Source: an uncultured Eubacterium sp. (GTDB lineage Bacteria > Bacillota > Clostridia > Lachnospirales > Lachnospiraceae). From it: a stretch of 64,000 bases of DNA. The position numbers and the translations under genes were made by a program. Positions 17,434-26,196 of this stretch are shown here, piece after piece. A model generated the notes under the pieces. It had not been told where the DNA came from. It ran no database searches and saw only the letters and a program-made list of their open reading frames with translations. Within the stretch, counting starts at the first letter, position 1; each line of letters begins with the position of its first letter. The stretch spans positions 1-64,000 of the forward strand of contig CAMEVC010000010.1 in assembly GCA_945939115.1 (NCBI GenBank), written 5' to 3'.

Positions 17434-18084
17434 ATGAAGAAGAATATTTTGCTTATAGGTGCCGGAAGATTTGGAAAGCATATGGCTATGCAGCTTAACC
17501 AGCTTGGACATCAGGTAATGGCAGTGGACACAGATGAGGAGAGAATCAATGAGATAGTTCCATTAGTGACAAATGCACAGATAGGTGACAGTACTAATCC
17601 GGATTTCTTAAGATGCTTAGGAATTGGTAATTATGATGTTTGTATGGTTACCATAAGTGACAGTTTTCAGAATTCTCTTGAGACAACATCGTTGCTTAAG
17701 GAACTGGGAGCCAAATATGTTGTCGCAAGAGCAGAGAGGGATGTGCAGGAGAAGTTCCTTCTCCGCAATGGCGCAGATGCTGTTGTATATCCTGAAAAGC
17801 AGGAGGCACGCTGGGCAGCTATCAGATATACGGCTGACCATATACTGGACTTCATTGAACTTGATGAATCCAATGCCATATTAGAGGTGGAAGTACCGGA
17901 GATGTGGCTTGGAAAGAGCGTTGGAGAGCTTAATGTAAGAAAGAAATATGGAGTTAATATAATGGCCATTAAGCAGAATAACAGGATAAATGTTAATATT
18001 ACACCGGAAATTGTTCTAACTGATAACATTACACTTCTTGTTCTGGGCGATTTTAAGACCCTGAAGAAGTGTTTCAGGGTCTAG
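17434..18084 (+). CDS. ktrA: Potassium uptake regulatory subunit, KtrA/TrkA family
   Basis: A 216-residue cytoplasmic protein with an N-terminal RCK (TrkA_N) Rossmann domain (GAGRFGKHMA at about 8-17, acidic strand end AVDTD) and a C-terminal TrkA_C domain (about 135-216). It gates KtrB in response to nucleotides. Its stop codon overlaps the stop of the convergent XRE gene in the shared bases CTAG, leaving no room for a separate terminator between them. Confidence 0.92.
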   Translation: MKKNILLIGAGRFGKHMAMQLNQLGHQVMAVDTDEERINEIVPLVTNAQIGDSTNPDFLRCLGIGNYDVCMVTISDSFQNSLETTSLLKELGAKYVVARAERDVQEKFLLRNGADAVVYPEKQEARWAAIRYTADHILDFIELDESNAILEVEVPEMWLGKSVGELNVRKKYGVNIMAIKQNNRINVNITPEIVLTDNITLLVLGDFKTLKKCFRV

Positions 18085-19583
18085 AGTTTCTCAAGGGCCG
18101 TGATAAGTTCCTTTATCTGGGAGCGGATTTTCTTTCGGGAGATGTCCGTATAACCCACGCTATTAGCTATCTGATACAGGTATTCCTGAAGATGACGGAC
18201 TATCTGTGGATGATTGAAATCAAATACCATACTAGGAAAGGCTGTGCGGATAAGCATGGCCTCTTTTTCTTCATTGACAATTATGCATACGTTATCCTCT
18301 GGGTCATAAGGGATAGGAACGAAATAATAATTAGGATAATTGTCAATAATGTCCAGAATATTCTTTAAATGCTTTGCATAAGTTGCAGGTGTATAGTAAA
18401 GAGGAACGTTCTGCTTTACAACAGGGAAAATAATAGGAACTCTTCCCGACTTGACCTGTTCAACTGTAGCCAGTGGACATATATCTACATTCCGGTATTC
18501 ATCAAATGCACTTTGCTCCCGATAAGAGGTTCTCATATTAGCACCCAGTTCATCAGGATTGCTGGAAAGAAACTGGTCGACAATCTCATCAGGCATTGCT
18601 GCAGGCGGAAGGCTAAGCCCTTTCTGTATATGTCCTGTCTTAGTGGATATGAGACGGCTGAAGCATGCAGATACATCTTCCTCAGACTCATACATGTCCA
18701 TCGTGGAACGGCAGTAAGACAGAAATGTCTTGAATTCTGTCTCTTTGACAGAGACGATACCCTGTTCAGCGGTAAGCACAGAATATACATTGTCATGAAT
18801 ACTGCTGAGAGAATCAGAGTAGAAAGCTACATGCCCAGGGTAGACAATGTTCATCTTAGAGAACAGATTATCCCTCATGCGCGGATAATAGTATGACTTT
18901 ACTCGCCCGGTCATATAGGCTGGAATCCAGTAGAACAGCTCTTCAAAAAACTGTGTTGTATTAGATGGCGAGCGCATTATTTGACATATAGTGTACCCAT
19001 AGTCAATAAGCCTGATAATGAGTTCCTGGACGAAGTTAAGCGTATCTTTATCGCTGAATATGTCGTATATATCATCATCTACCCATATATATATTGTCTG
19101 AGGGTCCTCAAGTGTGAGAAGATAATTGATAAAGCTTAAAATACCCTGGCGCTTGCCCTCGGACTTATAAAGGACACTGGTAGTGTTAGGGATGATGTCT
19201 ATAGTTTTAATACCGTGAATAATATTTTCCGGGGCGGAAGACAGCTTTTCATTAAGGATTGAGTCCAAGAGGTGGTTAGGATTCTTAAGTTCATCTGTCA
19301 GCCATTGATAGAGCAGGTCAGAGAGTTCAGAAACCGGACGATTGTGGTTAAATCTTGAATAGTCAGCCGCAAGAGCAAGGGCTTTGCGCTGATAGTCCAT
19401 TGTGATGGCACCTGCAAAATAGTCAGACATACGCATAAGCGTTTCCTTGCTGCGGGGACATTTTCTCTTTCCGTTGCGGTACAGACTCACAGCGGAATTA
19501 TCAATCTGAATTGCTTTAGCGAGAGTCGTGTTATTGGTGTTGGTTATATCCATGAGAAACTTGAATTTGTCGTTAAATGTCAT
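18081..19583 (-). CDS. XRE-type helix-turn-helix protein with large unknown C-terminus
   Basis: A 500-residue protein. Residues 1-60 form a Cro/C1-type helix-turn-helix (LAKAIQIDNSAVSLYRNGKR). The remaining about 430 residues match nothing I recognise and have no transmembrane segments; their size and mixed composition suggest a ligand-sensing or enzymatic domain. Long XRE-headed regulators of this kind occur in Lachnospiraceae without known targets. GGAGGA precedes the ATG. It lies just downstream of the TetR gene on the same strand (48 bases apart), so the two may be cotranscribed. It might respond to K+ or lipid signals, but only adjacency suggests this. Confidence 0.7.
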   Translation of the reverse strand: MTFNDKFKFLMDITNTNNTTLAKAIQIDNSAVSLYRNGKRKCPRSKETLMRMSDYFAGAITMDYQRKALALAADYSRFNHNRPVSELSDLLYQWLTDELKNPNHLLDSILNEKLSSAPENIIHGIKTIDIIPNTTSVLYKSEGKRQGILSFINYLLTLEDPQTIYIWVDDDIYDIFSDKDTLNFVQELIIRLIDYGYTICQIMRSPSNTTQFFEELFYWIPAYMTGRVKSYYYPRMRDNLFSKMNIVYPGHVAFYSDSLSSIHDNVYSVLTAEQGIVSVKETEFKTFLSYCRSTMDMYESEEDVSACFSRLISTKTGHIQKGLSLPPAAMPDEIVDQFLSSNPDELGANMRTSYREQSAFDEYRNVDICPLATVEQVKSGRVPIIFPVVKQNVPLYYTPATYAKHLKNILDIIDNYPNYYFVPIPYDPEDNVCIIVNEEKEAMLIRTAFPSMVFDFNHPQIVRHLQEYLYQIANSVGYTDISRKKIRSQIKELITALEKL

Positions 19584-19630
19584 AATATTTCCTCCGGTTC
19601 TAAATCCATAGTATAAATGTTTCTGTATAT

Positions 19631-20218
19631 TTATGAAAATGCATGTACACCGGATATGATAAGGGTTGTAAGTGTACGTGTCATATCGTCGAGGGTTGTG
19701 CCGTTAGGATTGCACATCCATTGATAATATACTGATACCATTCCTCCGGCGACATAGCTGGAGATAAACTGGTACTGTTCTTTGGGAAGCTTCATACTAA
19801 TATCATTATCTATAAGTTCCTTGTAAATTGTCTCCTGAATTGTATTTCTCAGCTTGTCAAAAAGAAGGCTGCCGTTATCTGAGGCAAACAGCTCACGTAC
19901 GATATCAGCATCAGACATGATTGTGTTGAGAAATGCAAAGAGAGTCTGAGGAGATAACATATTGAAATCTTCTGACATTTCATATATCAGACTTTTTAGG
20001 GATATAATTAATTCTTCCATGCATTCATCCAGAACATCATTAACTGTAGAGTAATATGTGTAAAAGGTCTTTCTGTTAATGTCGGCAGCAGCGGAAAGTT
20101 CCGTAACAGTAATAGAGCTAAGCTTCTTTTTACGCATAAGGTCAATCAAAGCCTCGTAGATAGCTTTCTTGGTTTTCTGGATTCTGCGGTCAGACTTGGC
20201 AACAGATGTATTATCCAT
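19631..20218 (-). CDS. TetR-family transcriptional regulator
   Basis: A 195-residue regulator with a TetR N-terminal helix-turn-helix (about 17-62; ITVTELSAAADINRKTFYTYY) and an all-helical C-terminal effector domain. The ATG at 20218 has AAGGAG ten bases upstream; a GTG nine bases further upstream is too close to that site. It is transcribed divergently from the lipid cluster. The intergenic region holds a perfect inverted repeat overlapping the predicted promoter of plsC, making autoregulation and repression of the lipid genes the likely role. Confidence 0.9.
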   Translation of the reverse strand: MDNTSVAKSDRRIQKTKKAIYEALIDLMRKKKLSSITVTELSAAADINRKTFYTYYSTVNDVLDECMEELIISLKSLIYEMSEDFNMLSPQTLFAFLNTIMSDADIVRELFASDNGSLLFDKLRNTIQETIYKELIDNDISMKLPKEQYQFISSYVAGGMVSVYYQWMCNPNGTTLDDMTRTLTTLIISGVHAFS

Positions 20219-20372
20219 ATATATCACTCTCCTTATAAGTAATTTAATAATTAAACGAATCTACAAATTTTTTTAAAATCTTTTCTATAAAATATTGTAC
20301 AACAGTAATTGACATCAGTAAACAAAAAACGACAAAATGTTTCTTAAGTATCAGATATTACATAATTGACCT

Positions 20373-20424
20373 TTGAAAAGCATTGTTAAAAAACATACAA
20401 TATAATTCGTACACATATTGTATG
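20373..20424 (+). promoter_or_regulatory. Lipid-cluster promoter with probable TetR operator
   Basis: TTGAAA (20373-20378) and TACAAT (20396-20401) have a 17-base spacer. The -10 lies inside the left arm of a perfect inverted repeat: CATACAATAT (20394-20403), 11-base spacer, ATATTGTATG (20415-20424). Arm centres are 21 bases apart, two helical turns, as expected for a dimeric repressor. Binding there would block the promoter. Confidence 0.65.
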
Positions 20425-20490
20425 ATATCGGAACATTTGTGTATTAATTCTTCAATATTAATATGGGATTCAGGTTAAAGGGTAGCAGTA

Positions 20491-21105
20491 ATGAAGATTA
20501 AGGAATCATTGGTTAGCTGCTCAGCAGCTTTAGGAAGAGGGCTTTTATATGGGTATATGTATATTATGTTCAGACCAAAGCTGTGCTATGAGAGCAGGAA
20601 GGCGAAAGAGGAGATAAAAAATGGTGGAGTCGTACTGGTTGGTAACCACGTTGGGCATAACGATGGCCAGATGTTTTATATGCTATTCAGGAACAGCGTT
20701 TTAATAATAGCTAAGGACTGGGCTGATAAGAAAATACTGAGGTGGATTACAAGTGGAGGCAAATTCATACCGGTTGACAGATTTGGAACAGATATTACAT
20801 GGATCCGCGGTGCCACAGAGCATCTTAAGCAAGGGAACAATATTATTATTTTTCCGGAGGGACATACATCCAAGACGGGTGTGATGGATGAATTCAAGCC
20901 CGGATTTGCAATGCTGGCTGCTATGTCAGGTGCGAAGGTTGTTCCGGTATATAATGACGGCGAGTATCATAAGCTGTTTGGGAGGAGACTTAAGTTATAC
21001 GTTGGAGAACCGGTGGAGCTTACTAAAGAAGGAAAAGGCCTTAATGCGGAATATCTTGCAGCCGAAGGAGCGCGTTTCCGCAGTATCATAGAGGGAATGC
21101 ATTAA
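20491..21105 (+). CDS. 1-acylglycerol-3-phosphate acyltransferase-like protein (PlsC family)
   Basis: A 204-residue acyltransferase. The catalytic HxxxxD motif is His53-Asp58 (NHVGHND) and the substrate-binding FPEG motif appears in IIIFPEGHTSKTG (about 114-126). PlsC enzymes transfer an acyl group from acyl-ACP or acyl-CoA to lysophosphatidate at the membrane; relatives acylate other lysolipids. It is the first gene of a co-directional lipid cluster that also encodes an acyl-activating ligase and an ACP, suggesting that it uses acyl-ACP made locally. Confidence 0.87.
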   Translation: MKIKESLVSCSAALGRGLLYGYMYIMFRPKLCYESRKAKEEIKNGGVVLVGNHVGHNDGQMFYMLFRNSVLIIAKDWADKKILRWITSGGKFIPVDRFGTDITWIRGATEHLKQGNNIIIFPEGHTSKTGVMDEFKPGFAMLAAMSGAKVVPVYNDGEYHKLFGRRLKLYVGEPVELTKEGKGLNAEYLAAEGARFRSIIEGMH

Positions 21106-21166
21106 TGCCCTGTGTGAGAAGCAACATTTTAAAACAAATTATAATTAAGAGAAAAGGAGTACATTT

Positions 21167-22651
21167 ATGGACAATTATTTTTACAACATGGTGGACCCGG
21201 AGGAAATGAAAACTCTGGAGTATATTCCAACAATACCGGAATTTTTAAAATTTATCAGAAAGCAATATTCACAATATCCAGCCATAAGTAACAAAGTAAC
21301 AACATATACATATGAAGAACTTGTCTCAAGAGTGGCTAAGAGAGTTGCATTTATCAATTCATTAGGACTTGAAAAGGGCTCTAATATTGCAGTCCTTGCT
21401 AAGAATGACCTTGATGCAATGGAGCTTTTCCTTGCCGTTCAGGCAGCAGGTCACGTGCTTATCATGCTTCCAAATGCACTTAACGAAAAAGCCCTTATGG
21501 GAATAAGCATGAAGTTTGACCTTGTTGGTATGTTTGTTGGCAAGGAATTCACAGAGGTTACAGCTAATCTTCCATGCAAGACATGGCCAAGCTCTTCAAT
21601 TGGAGAGACAGAGGCTGAGTTCGCAGATGTAAGTAAGGATACTGTATCAGCCATTTTCTTCACAGGAGGAACTACAGGAGCGCCTAAGGGAGCTGTCCAT
21701 ACACAGGGCTCAATTATGAGAGGTTCATTTAACGGCTTATTTGCTCCGGGACATGTTCTTCACAGAAGGATTATTGCGATGCTTCCGCTGTCTCACATAT
21801 TTGGCGCAATAATGGGCTATATGTCAGGATTGTATACAGGCTCAACTGTATATACATGTGAAGATATGAGAGCGGCCATCGGAGATATTCCGGTTGTAAG
21901 ACCTACAGCACTTGTGCTTGTTCCGGGACTTGTTGAGATTATTCTCAATATTGCCAAGGCAAAGGGCAGAGCATTTTTAGGAGACCTTAGTATTATCATG
22001 TGCGGAGCCGCACCTGTTCCACCACGCCAGATGGCAGAGTGCAGAGAGTTTGGTATAACTCTGTGTGCAGGATATGGACTTACAGAGGGTGCTAACCTTA
22101 CATCAGGAAACTGTGATACAGACAAGAAACCTGAATCCATGGGCAAAATATATCCTGAGCAGCAGGTTAAGGTTGTTGACGGAGAGCTGTGGATTAAGGG
22201 TGATAATGTTATGGTTGAGTACTATAAGGACCCGGAGAAGACACAGGAAGTATTCGAGGACGGATGGTTTAAGACCGGTGACCTTGTTGAGTTTGATGAT
22301 GATGGATTCATCTATATTACAGGAAGAATCAAGAATCTCATAATTCTTCCTAACGGAGAAAATGTATCTCCTGAAGAGATAGAAGAATTATTCTATAAGC
22401 AGCCACTTGTAAAGGACTGTCTGGTAGAGGAGATGGAGGTTAACGGTAACACAGTAATAGGAATTCAGATTATTCCTTATATGCCGGAACTTCAGGGAGT
22501 TTCAGAAGAAGACGTGCAGAAGAAGCTTCAGGACGTGGTAGACGAGGTTAACAAGGAACTGCCACCTTTCAAGAGAGTGTTGAAGCTTGTGGTAAGGACA
22601 GAGGACTTCAAGAGGTCTGGAGCAATGAAGATTTTGAGAAACCAGGGGTAA
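21167..22651 (+). CDS. AMP-dependent acyl-CoA/acyl-ACP synthetase
   Basis: A 494-residue adenylate-forming enzyme. The P-loop-like motif TGGTTGAPKG is at 166-175, a YGLTEG (A5-type) motif follows near 303, TGD near 385, and the C-terminal catalytic lysine is in SGAMKILR close to the end. It activates a carboxylic (probably fatty) acid as acyl-AMP and transfers it to CoA or a carrier. An ACP gene follows 84 bases downstream and PlsC genes flank, so acyl-ACP formation for lipid synthesis is plausible. AAAGGAG lies well placed before the ATG. Confidence 0.88.
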   Translation: MDNYFYNMVDPEEMKTLEYIPTIPEFLKFIRKQYSQYPAISNKVTTYTYEELVSRVAKRVAFINSLGLEKGSNIAVLAKNDLDAMELFLAVQAAGHVLIMLPNALNEKALMGISMKFDLVGMFVGKEFTEVTANLPCKTWPSSSIGETEAEFADVSKDTVSAIFFTGGTTGAPKGAVHTQGSIMRGSFNGLFAPGHVLHRRIIAMLPLSHIFGAIMGYMSGLYTGSTVYTCEDMRAAIGDIPVVRPTALVLVPGLVEIILNIAKAKGRAFLGDLSIIMCGAAPVPPRQMAECREFGITLCAGYGLTEGANLTSGNCDTDKKPESMGKIYPEQQVKVVDGELWIKGDNVMVEYYKDPEKTQEVFEDGWFKTGDLVEFDDDGFIYITGRIKNLIILPNGENVSPEEIEELFYKQPLVKDCLVEEMEVNGNTVIGIQIIPYMPELQGVSEEDVQKKLQDVVDEVNKELPPFKRVLKLVVRTEDFKRSGAMKILRNQG

Positions 22652-22735
22652 GCCCGGATGGGGGTCAAATCCTTTATTGTCTGGTGGAGCATGGGGATTA
22701 TATGAAGAAGTATAATAAAAAAGGAGATGTCTGAT

Positions 22736-22963
22736 ATGGTTTTTGAGAAGTTAAAGGAAATATTTGGAAGAGTTATGCCACAGTGCGATACATCAACTAT
22801 TACAATGGACAGTGTGCTTACAACTGATTTAGGAGTTGATTCTCTTAATATGATGCTGCTTGCTATCACTGTTGAGGATGAATTTAAGATTAGATTCAGT
22901 TCAGATGCAAAGCTTGAAACTGTTAAGGATATTGTAGATTATGTTGAGGCTAACACTAAGTAA
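22736..22963 (+). CDS. Acyl carrier protein
   Basis: A 75-residue acidic four-helix protein. Ser36 in DLGVDSLNMM is the phosphopantetheine attachment site. The ATG at 22736 is chosen because AAGGAG lies nine bases upstream; the ATG at 22727 directly abuts that site. This is probably a dedicated carrier for the adjacent synthetase and acyltransferases rather than the housekeeping ACP, since no fab genes are nearby. Confidence 0.92.
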   Translation: MVFEKLKEIFGRVMPQCDTSTITMDSVLTTDLGVDSLNMMLLAITVEDEFKIRFSSDAKLETVKDIVDYVEANTK

Positions 22964-23033
22964 TTAAGCTGATTATGGAGTAATTAAGCTAACACGAAGT
23001 AACTAGGTTAACGCTAAATAGTGAGGGTCACTT

Positions 23034-23888
23034 ATGAGTGAAGTAAAGACTGGACTTGTGCTGGAAGGTGGAGCCATGAGAGGTATATTCTCGGCGGGAG
23101 TTCTGGATTATATGCTTAGGAAAGACATATATTACGATTATGTAATTGGAGTGTCTGCGGGGGCAGGTAATGCGGTGAACTATGTTTCCAGACAGGAAGG
23201 AAGAACGAAACAGATAATTACCCATGAGAATGCCGAAGCTTATTACGGTGTAGGCCAGCTTTTTGAGAATAAGAAGATTCTCAATCTGGATACACTTGTA
23301 GCTGAGTATGCGCTTAAGGATATACCGTTTGATTTTGATACATATTTCGCATCTGAGACAGAATGTGAGACGGTTGTGGTCAACTGCGAGACTGGAAAGG
23401 CAGAATATAAGGGGAATTACAAGACTAAAGACGAATTCTTGAAGTGTCAGATGGCAAGCTGTTCTGTGCCATTCATATGTAATCCGGTGGAGATGGAGGG
23501 ATATCATTATCTTGACGGAAGCATAGTTGACTCAATTCCTGTGGAGAGGGCTGTAAACAGGGGATGTGAGAAGATTGTTGTTGTGCTTACGAAGCCAGAG
23601 GGTTCCAGGCCGACGGACTATTCTAAGATGAAGAAGCTTATTGACTGGTGCTACAAGAAGTACCCTGAGCTGTGCGATGCTATGGCACACAGAAAACAGG
23701 CATATGACAAGCAGGAGAAATACATGAAGAGACTTGTGCAGGAGGGGAAAGCTTTTATTATCCGCCCGGAAGAGCAGATGATAAGACATTTTGAAAGCAA
23801 TAACGAGAAACTGCTTCAGTGCTATCAGTATGGTTATGAAACAATGAGAAAAATGTATGGAGAGTTTGAAAATTTCATGAAGAGCTGA
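23034..23888 (+). CDS. Patatin-like phospholipase
   Basis: A 284-residue hydrolase with the patatin Ser-Asp dyad: the oxyanion-hole loop LEGGAMRGIFSAG (10-22), nucleophile Ser41 in GVSAG (39-43) and the catalytic Asp in LDGSIVDSIP (about 160). Members resemble E. coli YjjU and act as lipid acyl hydrolases. Within this cluster it could trim phospholipids to lysolipids for re-acylation by the PlsC-like enzymes. No signal peptide, so it probably acts on the cytoplasmic face. Confidence 0.88.
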   Translation: MSEVKTGLVLEGGAMRGIFSAGVLDYMLRKDIYYDYVIGVSAGAGNAVNYVSRQEGRTKQIITHENAEAYYGVGQLFENKKILNLDTLVAEYALKDIPFDFDTYFASETECETVVVNCETGKAEYKGNYKTKDEFLKCQMASCSVPFICNPVEMEGYHYLDGSIVDSIPVERAVNRGCEKIVVVLTKPEGSRPTDYSKMKKLIDWCYKKYPELCDAMAHRKQAYDKQEKYMKRLVQEGKAFIIRPEEQMIRHFESNNEKLLQCYQYGYETMRKMYGEFENFMKS

Positions 23889-23933
23889 ACAGCTTGATAT
23901 GATAAGGGTTTATGGTTTAAATGGAGAGATGAG

Positions 23934-24680
23934 ATGAAAGTTTTAGTGGTAAACGGAAGTCCAAAGGGACCAAACAGCAATACTATGCAGATGACAAATG
24001 CGGTACTTAAGGGACTTAAGGAGACTAATCCGGAGGCAGAGATTGAACTGCTTACCGTAAAGGATATGGACATTAAGCCTTGTATGGGCTGTATGAGCTG
24101 CTGGGGCAAAACTGCCGGACAGTGCGTAATTAATGATGTCATGCAGGATGTACATGTCAGTTTTATGAACGCTGATGTAATTATATACAGCTTTCCACTG
24201 TATTTCTTCGGTATGCCGGGACCGATGAAGACATTTGTTGACAGGATTATGCCGCTTATGGAGACATACAAGGGCAAGGTAAGAGATATTGGAGATGACG
24301 CATTTCACGAGTTCCGCTATGATGTCAGTGGTAAAAAGTTTTATGTTATATCATCTTGCGGATATGGAAGAACCCAGGAGATATATGATGCGCTAATCAA
24401 GGAGTTCAATTTCATCTATGGAAAGGGCAGATATCAGGCATTATTATGTCCGCAGAGTGAAATGTTTGCAATTCCGCCTATGGTTAACCAGATTAATGAA
24501 TATCTCAAGAGATATGTAGAAATAGGAAAAGTTATAGGACAGGGTGAGGATATTCCACAGGAGATGGTTGACAGAGCTTCTGAGCCAATGATTCCACAGA
24601 GAGCGCTGGAGATGCTTATGAATAATTATTGGGATGCGGTAACACCAAAGAATCCGCTTCCCGCACCGAACCTTAGATAA
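23934..24680 (+). CDS. NAD(P)H-dependent flavin oxidoreductase, iron-sulfur flavoprotein-like
   Basis: A 248-residue flavodoxin-fold protein. The FMN phosphate-binding loop is NGSPKGPNSNT (7-17). A cysteine group CMGCMSC followed by C after seven residues (about 47-61) matches the compact CxxCxxC...C pattern of iron-sulfur flavoproteins, suggesting FMN plus a [4Fe-4S] cluster; other members of this reductase family keep some of these cysteines without a cluster. The electron acceptor is unknown. It sits 45 bases after the patatin gene and ten before the SGNH hydrolase gene, inside the lipid operon. Confidence 0.8.
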   Translation: MKVLVVNGSPKGPNSNTMQMTNAVLKGLKETNPEAEIELLTVKDMDIKPCMGCMSCWGKTAGQCVINDVMQDVHVSFMNADVIIYSFPLYFFGMPGPMKTFVDRIMPLMETYKGKVRDIGDDAFHEFRYDVSGKKFYVISSCGYGRTQEIYDALIKEFNFIYGKGRYQALLCPQSEMFAIPPMVNQINEYLKRYVEIGKVIGQGEDIPQEMVDRASEPMIPQRALEMLMNNYWDAVTPKNPLPAPNLR

Positions 24681-24690
24681 GAGGTATGGT

Positions 24691-25389
24691 ATGAAGACAT
24701 ATTACATGTTTGGCGACTCCCTGATGAGGGGAGTAATGCCTGATGAGAATTGGAATTATCATAGTTCTGATGCCATTGGATTTCAGGGCATGCAGGAACA
24801 ATATAATATGAAGTTTGTCAATTATGCAATGCCGACATTTACATCTGAGCGGGTTAAAATGTGGATGAAGCAGACCTTAGCAAATGCGCCTGCACCGGAT
24901 ATCGCATTTCTTGAGTGCGGAGGTAATGACTGCGATTATGACTGGAAGGCAATCAGGGAGGGCAGTTGTGATTATGAACATAGGCATAGAGTTGCGCCGG
25001 TAGACTTCGAGAGTAATTATACAGAGATGATACATTTTCTTAAAGATACCGGAATTCAGGTTGTGGCAGTAGTGGCACCACCGATTCCGGTTGATGTGTA
25101 TCTTGGGCACCTGCTTGAGAGCGGGGTGAGCAGAGAGGTTATGGGAAAGTTCGTGAACTCAGTTCAGCAGATGCAGGATGAGTTTGCGGAATATGGTGCC
25201 ATAATGAAAAAAGCGGCTGATGAAAATAGCTGCGAGGTATTAGACCTAAGTAAACGGTTCCTTGAACTTGATGATATGAAGGAGTATTATAGTAAAGATG
25301 GCATGCATCCGAATGAGAAAGGTTACATGCTGATACATAATGATTTTGCGGAGTTCTTCGCTTCGCATCGTGGAGGGGGAAATGTTTAA
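24691..25389 (+). CDS. SGNH/GDSL-type hydrolase
   Basis: A 232-residue esterase-like protein. Block I is FGDSLMRG (Ser10 nucleophile), block III GGNDCDYDW (about 78-86) and block V KDGMHPNEKGY (about 203-213) with the Asp-His pair. Family members deacylate lipids or carbohydrates. No signal peptide. It overlaps the start of the second PlsC gene by eight bases, indicating coupled expression. A perfect copy of the partition-type 13-bp palindrome lies within its coding sequence at 25154-25166. Confidence 0.85.
   Translation: MKTYYMFGDSLMRGVMPDENWNYHSSDAIGFQGMQEQYNMKFVNYAMPTFTSERVKMWMKQTLANAPAPDIAFLECGGNDCDYDWKAIREGSCDYEHRHRVAPVDFESNYTEMIHFLKDTGIQVVAVVAPPIPVDVYLGHLLESGVSREVMGKFVNSVQQMQDEFAEYGAIMKKAADENSCEVLDLSKRFLELDDMKEYYSKDGMHPNEKGYMLIHNDFAEFFASHRGGGNV
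25154..25166. promoter_or_regulatory. Isolated copy of the parAB-associated palindrome
   Basis: TGAACTCAGTTCA is identical to three of the six sites upstream of parA but lies 17 kb away inside the SGNH gene, where it encodes part of V-N-S-V-Q. Chance expectation for a 12-position match in 64 kb is well under one. It may be an outlying ParB site or coincidence. Confidence 0.35.
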
Positions 25390-26134
25390 TTTACGCTTCA
25401 AATATACTGTACTGTCAAGCTGGCATATGGTTCTTCATGCAGTTCCAAAGGCAAACAGGATGATTGCGGAAAAGGAAAAACATTCTTTAGAGGAAAGATT
25501 TGCATATGCACGGTGGATTATGGATTATATGAGAAGGCGTGCAAGAACCAGGACTAAAGTGTTTGGAAAGGAAAATATTCCAACAGACAGTAATTATATA
25601 ATGTATCCAAACCACCAGGGCAAATACGATGCGCTGGGTATTTTGCTTGCCGTTGATAAGCCGTGCGGAGTGTTGTGGGGAAGTAAACAGGCAGAAAGGC
25701 TTTTAAGCCGCCAGGTATGTGGTCTTGTGGATGCGGTTGTGATTGATCTTGATAACAACAGAGACAAAGTGCGAGCTATTATGGACGTGACAAAGCAGGT
25801 AAAGTCCGGAAGAAATTTCCTTATATTTCCGGAGGGAGGTTACACAGATAATAAGAATGAACTGCAGGAGTTTCAGGCAGGATGCTTTTCATGCAGCCTT
25901 CAGACCAAAACTCCTATCGTTCCGGTGGTACTGTATGATTCTTATAAGTCGATGAACAGCAATACATTTGAGAGGGTTGATACTCAGGTTCATTTTCTAA
26001 AACCAATACTGTATTCAGAGTATGGAGAACTTAATAAAAAAGAAGTTGCGGCACTTGTGAAGAGCAGAATTGCAGAGCGGCTGGATGAAATTAAGTCAGG
26101 AACAATTAATGAGAGTTATGAAATGATTAGTTGA
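25382..26134 (+). CDS. Second PlsC-family acyltransferase
   Basis: A 250-residue acyltransferase. HxxxxD is present in NHQGKYDAL (about 78-86) and the FPEGG motif in LIFPEGGYTD (about 144-153). The ATG at 25382, which overlaps the SGNH stop, has GGAGGGGG just upstream; an in-frame codon at 25340 would extend into the SGNH gene without a ribosome-binding site. Two different PlsC-like enzymes in one cluster suggest two acylation steps or two acceptors. The -35 of the exopolysaccharide promoter overlaps its stop codon. Confidence 0.85.
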   Translation: MFNLRFKYTVLSSWHMVLHAVPKANRMIAEKEKHSLEERFAYARWIMDYMRRRARTRTKVFGKENIPTDSNYIMYPNHQGKYDALGILLAVDKPCGVLWGSKQAERLLSRQVCGLVDAVVIDLDNNRDKVRAIMDVTKQVKSGRNFLIFPEGGYTDNKNELQEFQAGCFSCSLQTKTPIVPVVLYDSYKSMNSNTFERVDTQVHFLKPILYSEYGELNKKEVAALVKSRIAERLDEIKSGTINESYEMIS

Positions 26135-26159
26135 CAGTATCATTATGTGCTGATAAAAT
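26131..26159 (+). promoter_or_regulatory. Strong predicted promoter of the capsule/EPS operon
   Basis: A perfect TTGACA (overlapping the upstream stop codon), 17-base spacer and TAAAAT, followed by cpsB 38 bases downstream. Confidence 0.75.
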
Positions 26160-26196
26160 ATTTGATGTTATTCAATAAATATGTATAAGGAATATT

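Noticed and set aside
23028..23507. Minus-strand open frame opposite the patatin gene
   Set aside because: Composition (Cys/His/Ile-rich, no motif) is typical of a shadow frame of the real gene.
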